A stretch of DNA of 64,000 bases from Epiperipatus broadwayi (lineage: Eukaryota; Onychophora; Udeonychophora; Euonychophora; Peripatidae): NCBI GenBank assembly GCA_028023455.1, contig JAQFVV010006306.1, forward strand, positions 2,199,001 through 2,263,000. The letters are read 5' to 3'. The notes beneath the pieces were generated by a model. That model was not told the origin of the DNA and made no database searches. It worked only from the letters and a program-made list of their open reading frames with translations. The translations under genes were made by a program, and so were the position numbers. Every line of letters starts with the position of its first letter. Position 1 is the stretch's first letter. Positions 58,710-64,000 of the stretch are shown here, piece by piece.

Positions 58710-59155
58710 GTGTCTGTAAGCCTGTATAGTGTATTAAATTAGATATTATGTTAAATGGAAAAAATAAAAATTTCAAAAACAATATTTAGAGTTTGGCAAA
58801 GTATTTTAATTAACAAGCATCACATTTTAAATTTCACCAAATGATCAATTATGAAAGAAATATCATAAAACCCTAACATATAGCATCAAAATACAGGGGA
58901 AAAAAAAAGCGTAAACTAAAGAATGAATGCAAAAAATTCAACTATGAGAGAAATGTTAAAATCTTAAAATATGACAACAGAATACAGAAAAAAAATAATA
59001 AACAACACGCAGTGAAACAAAAATATTTACATTTTTTTACTAATAAGACGGGAAAATACAGAAAGAAGTGCATGAAGTAATGAAAGTAAAAAATTCAATT
59101 TAAAAAAGAAATGTTAATATTTAAAAACATATAAATTGTCTATATTAAACTTAAT
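58710..59155. other. A-rich stretch, no gene seen
   Basis: Loose internal repeats of the form AGAAATGTTAAAAT occur several times. No gene. Confidence 0.4.
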
Positions 59156-59159
59156 ATAA

Positions 59160-59870
59160 TTATAAGGGGCTTGAACTCAGATTTTCAAACTCTCCACAGT
59201 TATCCAATCCAACTTATATTAACGGATACACATGACCACATACACGTGAAAAAGATAAACGATCTTCAATATAGGTATTTCATGCAGCACTCATCATTTA
59301 CTACAGATCACCATCTCCCACATATACTCACTCACAGCTCAGTTTATATTAAGGTAGCAAATCTTCAAACTTTAATGGACAAGCTTCAATCTACTCCACT
59401 CTTCAGCCATCCATATCACTGTAAGTTCAATGATGAAATACTCAAAGCCCTTGATGATCAGAATATTATGGTCACACCCATTTAAGTCAATCTGACTCAT
59501 CACACATAGGAATTAAGGTCAACATAGGTATGACCATAATATTGGCATCATCAAGGGCTTTGAGCATTTCATCCTTGGATTTTCAGTGATATGGACAGCT
59601 GATATGGAGAGTGGAGAAGATTGAAACTTGTCCATTAAAGTTTGAAGATTTGATATCTTAATATAAACTGAGCAGTGATTGTATATATGTGTGGGAGATG
59701 GTGATATGGACTAACTGATGAGTGCTGGTTTATCACAAAATATGTATATTGGAGATAATTTATCTTTTTCACATGTACGTGGTCATGTGTATCAGTTGTA
59801 TGGGATAGATTGAATAGCTGTGAGAAGTTTGAAAGTCTGAGTTCAAGGCTTTTATAATTACATTAAAAGA
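59160..59870. mobile_element. Family B inverted dimer, copies 9 (minus) and 10 (plus)
   Basis: Minus copy 59160-59490 and plus copy 59515-59870, head to head. The 104-codon plus frame at 59171-59485 is a translation of the minus arm. Hammerhead motifs: minus 59261-59309 (ATGATGA for CTGATGA, shortened stem II, GATC/GATC outer stem) and plus 59703-59757 (CTGATGA intact, AAAA for GAAA). TATAATTA flanks both ends, too short to call a duplication. Confidence 0.75.
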
Positions 59871-59879
59871 AATAATATC

Positions 59880-60290
59880 CTAAAATATGGCATTGCGATA
59901 CAGAAAAAATATAAAAAAAACATGAACTAGAATGAAACATAGATATTGCTAAAAGATACAACTTAAAAATGTCTTTAACATTAATTTATCAGAATTTTCA
60001 ATAGTTACCCTTGCAAAATGTTTGTAATGGTCATTGCTGACAATATTGCTATATGGGCATATATTCATTCCAAACGCATAGCAACACTGACTTTGGAGTT
60101 TGTGATATCTCTTAAATATAATTTACAATCAAATATCACACATTCATATGAAACCCATTACAATCAAATTGATTGCTAAAATGTTATGGCTTGACATTAA
60201 TGACATACAAATGCAAAGTATCTTTTAGATCAGCCATGACCTTTGCAAAATTAATCCAAATAATCAAAATATAAATTTGGCTTATAAAAA
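59880..60290. other. AT-rich stretch, no gene seen
   Basis: No supported feature. Confidence 0.4.
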
Positions 60291-60308
60291 ATATAAAATA
60301 TTATTATA

Positions 60309-60669
60309 CAGAAGCAAAACTCTCCATATAGTAGTGCCACCTGTGCTAAACAGAGTAATCAATGGATGCAAGAAGGTTTGCCCATAAAATCCCTATCTAA
60401 TGCCTACTCATCCAATATCCCCAGACTAGTTTCTAGTTTGTGGATTTTATCAGTGAGGAGCCTTGGATCTGAAAGCACTGCACCTAGAAACTAATCTGGA
60501 GATATTGGATGAGTAGTCACTAGATAGGGATTTTATGCATAAACCTTCCTCCATCCAATGATTACTCTGGCTTGCATTGATTGAGCAGCGCTTCTGTATG
60601 GAGAGTTTTGCTTCTGTATAAACAGATTGTGTGCACATAAAGAATGGTGATCATGTGATGTTTAGTGTT
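60309..60669. mobile_element. Family A ribozyme element A13
   Basis: Perfect 13 bp duplication AAATATTATTATA at 60296-60308 and 60670-60682. Starts GAAGCAAAACTCTCC and ends GATCATGTGATGTTTAG. Minus hammerhead at 60418-60459 has GAAA and GTC with a perfect stem I, but CTGATAA. The plus arm begins inside the ribozyme (GAAACTAATCTGGAG), so only its 3' half remains. Confidence 0.88.
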
Positions 60670-60689
60670 AAATATTATTATAAATACAT

Positions 60690-61250
60690 GACTATTATCA
60701 ATTACTTAAAGATATAAAATTTTATCTTAAAACAAAATTATGATATTGAGAATCCCAAAAGAGCAATAGTTATAAAAAATTTAGATTTATACTTCTATTA
60801 ACCTGCACAGATGAAATGTAGAAAACAAAACATTTCTCTAAAAAATATTCTTTTGCAAAATGAAACTACGTTGAAAAATATATATATAATTTTACCCTAT
60901 GGCATCCTTAATAAATTTCCTTGGAAAATTTGTATTCTGTGCCATAAAAATTTACATTCTTTTCATCTATCATTTTAGCGGGATTCATGGATTAGTTGGC
61001 AATAGAGATAAGAAATTTTTACTGACTAGAAAAAAGAGCCCATAGATATTTAAACCATTACATTTAGATTACTTTATTCTTTGAGAAAGTATTTAAATGA
61101 AATGGTAATTTCTCAATGATAGATGTTATTATTAATTCAATTTAAACTGGATCGGATCGTAAAATTTACTTTGCTCCTTTATAATTTTTTTCTTTTTCTT
61201 TGGAATATCAACTTTAGCAAGGAATTTGATATAATATACACATTTTTATT
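60690..61250. other. AT-rich stretch, no gene seen
   Basis: No supported feature. Confidence 0.4.
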
Positions 61251-61252
61251 TT

Positions 61253-61350
61253 TTCTCATGTGTCATAGCATTAGCCGGGAAGCGAACCCGCTAACCGGGA
61301 CAATTACTTGTAAAGTAGCCGTCGCTGACCTCTCGACCACCAACCCAAAA
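61253..61350 (-). repeat. Short tRNA-derived retroposon, copy 4
   Basis: Minus strand: TTGGTGGTCGAGAGGTCAGC (A box), CTACTTTACAAGT arm, B box GGTTCGCTTCCCGGC, TAATGCTATGACACATG, A-rich tail. Same family as the other three; best B box of the set. Confidence 0.75.
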
Positions 61351-61359
61351 TTTTCCAAA

Positions 61360-61925
61360 TTAAAATATTTTATTTAAAAACGATTGTTTTTACCAAATTT
61401 AGTTTCATTTAATTAAACAATACAGTTCACATTTTAAAGAGAATATAAAAATTATTTTAATCACAAATTTATTATGAACTATAGTGATAACATCTCAAAT
61501 GCACACACATATATCAAACTTATTGTTTTATGAAATGCAATAACTTTATGATGTATGCGCCATGTCTACAAAATGAAATAAACTGTACATTTATCTTATT
61601 CAATATTTATTTGAATCTAAACTATAAATGTTTGATTATGACTGATTAAAGACATTGTAAAAAGGTAATAGTTTATACTAAATCTTAAATAAGTGTTCTT
61701 CTATCTTTCATAAAAGTAATTTTATCTTCTATCTCTTTACTAATTATAATAAGAATTATTATTATTTTATTATAACAGTAGCTTATCTGATTTCACATGC
61801 TAGTTTTATGAAATATGTGACTTCAAACCAGGGTTAGCAGCATGAAAACTATTTCATTTCTCCCTCCTTTGTTAAAAAATCCAAACAATTAAACCTAATT
61901 CTCAAAATATACAAATTAACATAAA
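61360..61925. other. AT-rich stretch, no gene seen
   Basis: No supported feature. Confidence 0.4.
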
Positions 61926-61933
61926 TACATGAA

Positions 61934-63290
61934 AGCAGTCAATACTTAAACAATATCAATATGAAAAACAACCAACAATCTCAATCTGTTGTCATGGCAA
62001 CCTCGTTTAAATAAAAAAGTAAATAACACCACATTAAACAGGTTATTGGGTCTTTTACAATTTCAGTACAAATATAAATTAATAATTTCTTAAAAATAAC
62101 AATCATAATTTATTTACAATAATATTTCAATATTGGTTTTTCATCAAAAACTATTTCTGTAGGATATTTACGATTTCAGCTTAAATACCTCTGCCAATAT
62201 AAAGAGCACCCAGTTTTACTATGAGTTCATCTTTTAGATTTTGAATGTAGTGCTTGTCTTTAAGATACTCTTTCCATGGTATTGCATTGTAAGAGTATAT
62301 GTTTCCTAAAAAGTTTTGCAGGAGACTTCTTATATTCCACAAAAGCCTTTGGCTTTATGATCTGGGTATTCCACTAACTTTTAGTGGAAGCATAAAAGTG
62401 AGTTCTTGCTTTAACTTCTTTATATATAAATTGTCTGGTCTATATATTATTTCCATATCCATTTCATTGCAAGTAGCTAATGTTTTATGTGATTTGGCCA
62501 GGTGCTGCAGATTAGTGGTTGCATAATGAATATCATCATTATCACATATTAAGAAAAATTATTTCTTAATCCATTAAAATATAAAGTATATATACCTGTA
62601 TATTTCCTGAAAGTATTGCCAGGTGGCAGGTGCATCAATTAAATTAGATTAATCTATATAAAGCTCCTAAGTGGATAAAATTTTTAATTATTTAGTTACT
62701 GTATTGACAAATATTCAGTTATATAATTACGTATATTGCTTTAAAAATACAGACAACGAATAATATTATTATTACATATATATATAAACTTCTTTGTATC
62801 AATAATTTCAATCTCTGTGGTCAAGTTGCAATCTTTAGTGCCCACATAAATATATGGGACCATAAATAAAGATGAGATTCCACCTTTTTTGTTCAAGGGA
62901 GGTTGTCATGACATTAGTTTGAGATTGTTGATTGTTATCTGTATTGAAATTGTCTTAGTGCTGACTGGTTTCTAATGGTTACTTATAATCCCATTTAGCC
63001 TTGAACTTTGGATGCAATTTGAAAATTATTAATTGCAATTTGTAATGTTATAATTAACTATTTATTAGTCTGCATTCAGAACAGGTTATATTTACCTGTT
63101 TCATGAGGTTTATTTAAACTTCTTTGTGCCAACAATTTCAATCTCTTTTGTCAAGTTGCAATCTTTAGTATACATAAATATATGAGACTATAAATAAAGG
63201 TGGGATTCCACCTTTATTGTTAAAAGGAGGATGCTTTGACAACAGTTTGAGATTGTTATCTATATTGGGATTGTCTAAGTGTTGAATGAT
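61934..63290. mobile_element. Possible fold-back transposon with family D ends
   Basis: Left end GTCAATACTTAAACAATATC with CTCAATCTGTTGTCATGGCAA is mirrored at the right by TTTGACAACAGTTTGAGATTG and ATTGGGATTGTCTAAGTGTTG. The right side carries two tandem family D units (62785-63050 and 63110-63290) in minus orientation; the left has part of one. A coding relic lies between. Fold-back transposons with tandem repeats in their ends are known (for example FB and Galileo); membership is not established. Confidence 0.45.
62169..62530 (-). pseudogene. Unrecognised coding relic inside the fold-back element
   Basis: On the minus strand a frame of about 118 codons is interrupted by a single stop. It includes HYATTNLQHLAKSHKTLATC, EMDMEIIYRPDNLYIKKLKQ, LPLKVSGIP, and after the stop NAIPWKEYLKDKHYIQNLKD and ELIVKLGALYIG. 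Codon usage and residue mix look protein-like, unlike the surrounding AT-rich DNA. I do not recognise the family. A transposase or captured host exon are both possible. Confidence 0.4.
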
Positions 63291-63476
63291 ATTATATATA
63301 TATAAACAGATTTGATATATATTTATGTATTTTCATATAGTAGTAGAATGATGGATAGAGAAGTGAAAGCTCCTAAATTGCTTCTCACTTAAAGAAAGTA
63401 AAAAAAAACAAAGTTTGATTAGTCGAAAAAAATTATTGTGCTCCATGCTAGTTGCACGAACAACACTAAAATTATT

Positions 63477-63742
63477 ACATGATCACTATTTCCTATGCTT
63501 ACAAAAGCTATTACTAGCAGTAGCAAACTCTTCTGACAATAGTGCCAGCCAGTGCAAGCCTTAGTAATCAATGGATGCAGGAAGGCTCGTGCATAAAATC
63601 CCTATCTAGTGCCTATTCATTCAATATCCCGAGACTAGTTTCTAGCTTGTAGCTTTCTTCAGTGAGTAGCCTTGGATTGAGAGCACTGCACCTAGTTCTT
63701 AGTATCCAATGTTAATATAGATAAGGATTTTATGCACAGACC
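63477..63742 (-). mobile_element. Family A ribozyme element A14, joined to a LINE
   Basis: Starts ACATGATCACTATTTCC, contains a minus hammerhead, then a much-shortened plus arm (ATAGATAAGGATTTTATGCACAG) that runs directly into the LINE fragment. The LINE is cut at that junction, so either the element inserted there with a deletion or the two were joined by recombination. Confidence 0.75.
63627..63668 (-). ncRNA. Hammerhead ribozyme, family A, core intact
   Basis: Minus strand CTGAAGA, stem II AGC-TACAA-GCT, GAAA, ACTAGT, GTC. Stem I TACTCA/TCGGGA has two mismatches. Stem II differs from GGC/GCC copies by a paired change. Confidence 0.55.
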
Positions 63743-64000
63743 TGTATTGCTCTTGTTAAGCATCCATGTCTCAGACTCAAAGTAAGAACTGGTAAAACAC
63801 ATTTAGTAAAGACCCTGTTCAAACACATATGCATATTTCCTTTTAATACTGTTATTTCTACCAAAAGCACTCCAACCAAGTTTAATTCTATGATTAATTT
63901 CATCCATTATGTTTCCATCTATAGTAATCATCTGAGCAAGGCATTTGTATTTGTTAACCTCTTCTAACTCATCATAATCAATCTTTATTTTCAACTTTTA
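63743..64000 (-). pseudogene. RTE-like LINE fragment, running off the window end
   Basis: Minus strand, reading from the window edge: KIKIDYDELEEVNKYKCLAQ, NIMDEINHRIKLGWSAFGRN, KYAYVFEQ, then out of frame TKCVLPVLT-like and SETWMLNK residues up to the junction with the family A element. Same family as 38440-39300; it may continue beyond 64000. Confidence 0.8.

Overview
This window looks like intergenic DNA from an AT-rich invertebrate animal. It has no bacterial gene layout, many tRNA-promoter retroposons with target-site duplications, animal-type hAT and mariner transposase relics, RTE-like LINE fragments, GIY-YIG relics of Penelope-like elements (PLEs) and a low-GC background (judged by eye, not computed). 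The phylum cannot be fixed from sequence alone; arachnid, cnidarian or molluscan genomes of low GC would all fit. I find no convincing intact host gene. Most short open frames are translations of repeats.

Layout. 0.5-3 kb: two family B elements, a canonical-looking hammerhead ribozyme (HHR) at 1.47 kb and a large family A inverted dimer. 3.8-4.4 kb: a tandem duplication. 7-8 kb: an LTR-like island and a MITE-like palindrome. 9.9-12.5 kb: a LINE fragment, a PLE GIY-YIG relic, a 0.6 kb palindrome and a mariner relic. 12.8-16.7 kb: family B, F and A elements and a SINE. 17.46-23.05 kb: a minus-strand, non-coding LTR retrotransposon whose 2.1 kb LTRs both carry a fragment resembling a Cys-loop (nicotinic-type) receptor. 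25.6-31.1 kb: two tRNA-headed palindromic elements (family C) and a hAT transposase pseudogene broken by two insertions. 33-39.3 kb: an LTR-like segment, two LINE fragments, and family A and B elements. 41-48 kb: tandem repeats (family D), trinucleotide arrays, a dense cluster of family A elements and a folded-back PLE. 49.8-64 kb: further B and A elements, a second hAT pseudogene, a second PLE relic, short tRNA retroposons, and a fold-back element with an unrecognised coding relic.

The main discovery is a dense set of mobile elements carrying type I hammerhead ribozyme motifs: at least 27 motif loci in 64 kb, about a dozen with all core nucleotides intact. They fall into several unrelated families (A, B, F, G, and the more doubtful C and E). 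Most copies of A, B, C and F are head-to-head inverted dimers with the ribozyme in both arms or the remains of it. Families A and C are bounded by 11-16 bp target-site duplications. HHRs are established features of PLEs and of non-autonomous retrozymes, and three PLE GIY-YIG endonuclease relics lie in the same window. The likely relationship is non-autonomous ribozyme elements mobilised by PLE machinery. The link is inference, while the motifs, inverted repeats and duplications are read directly.
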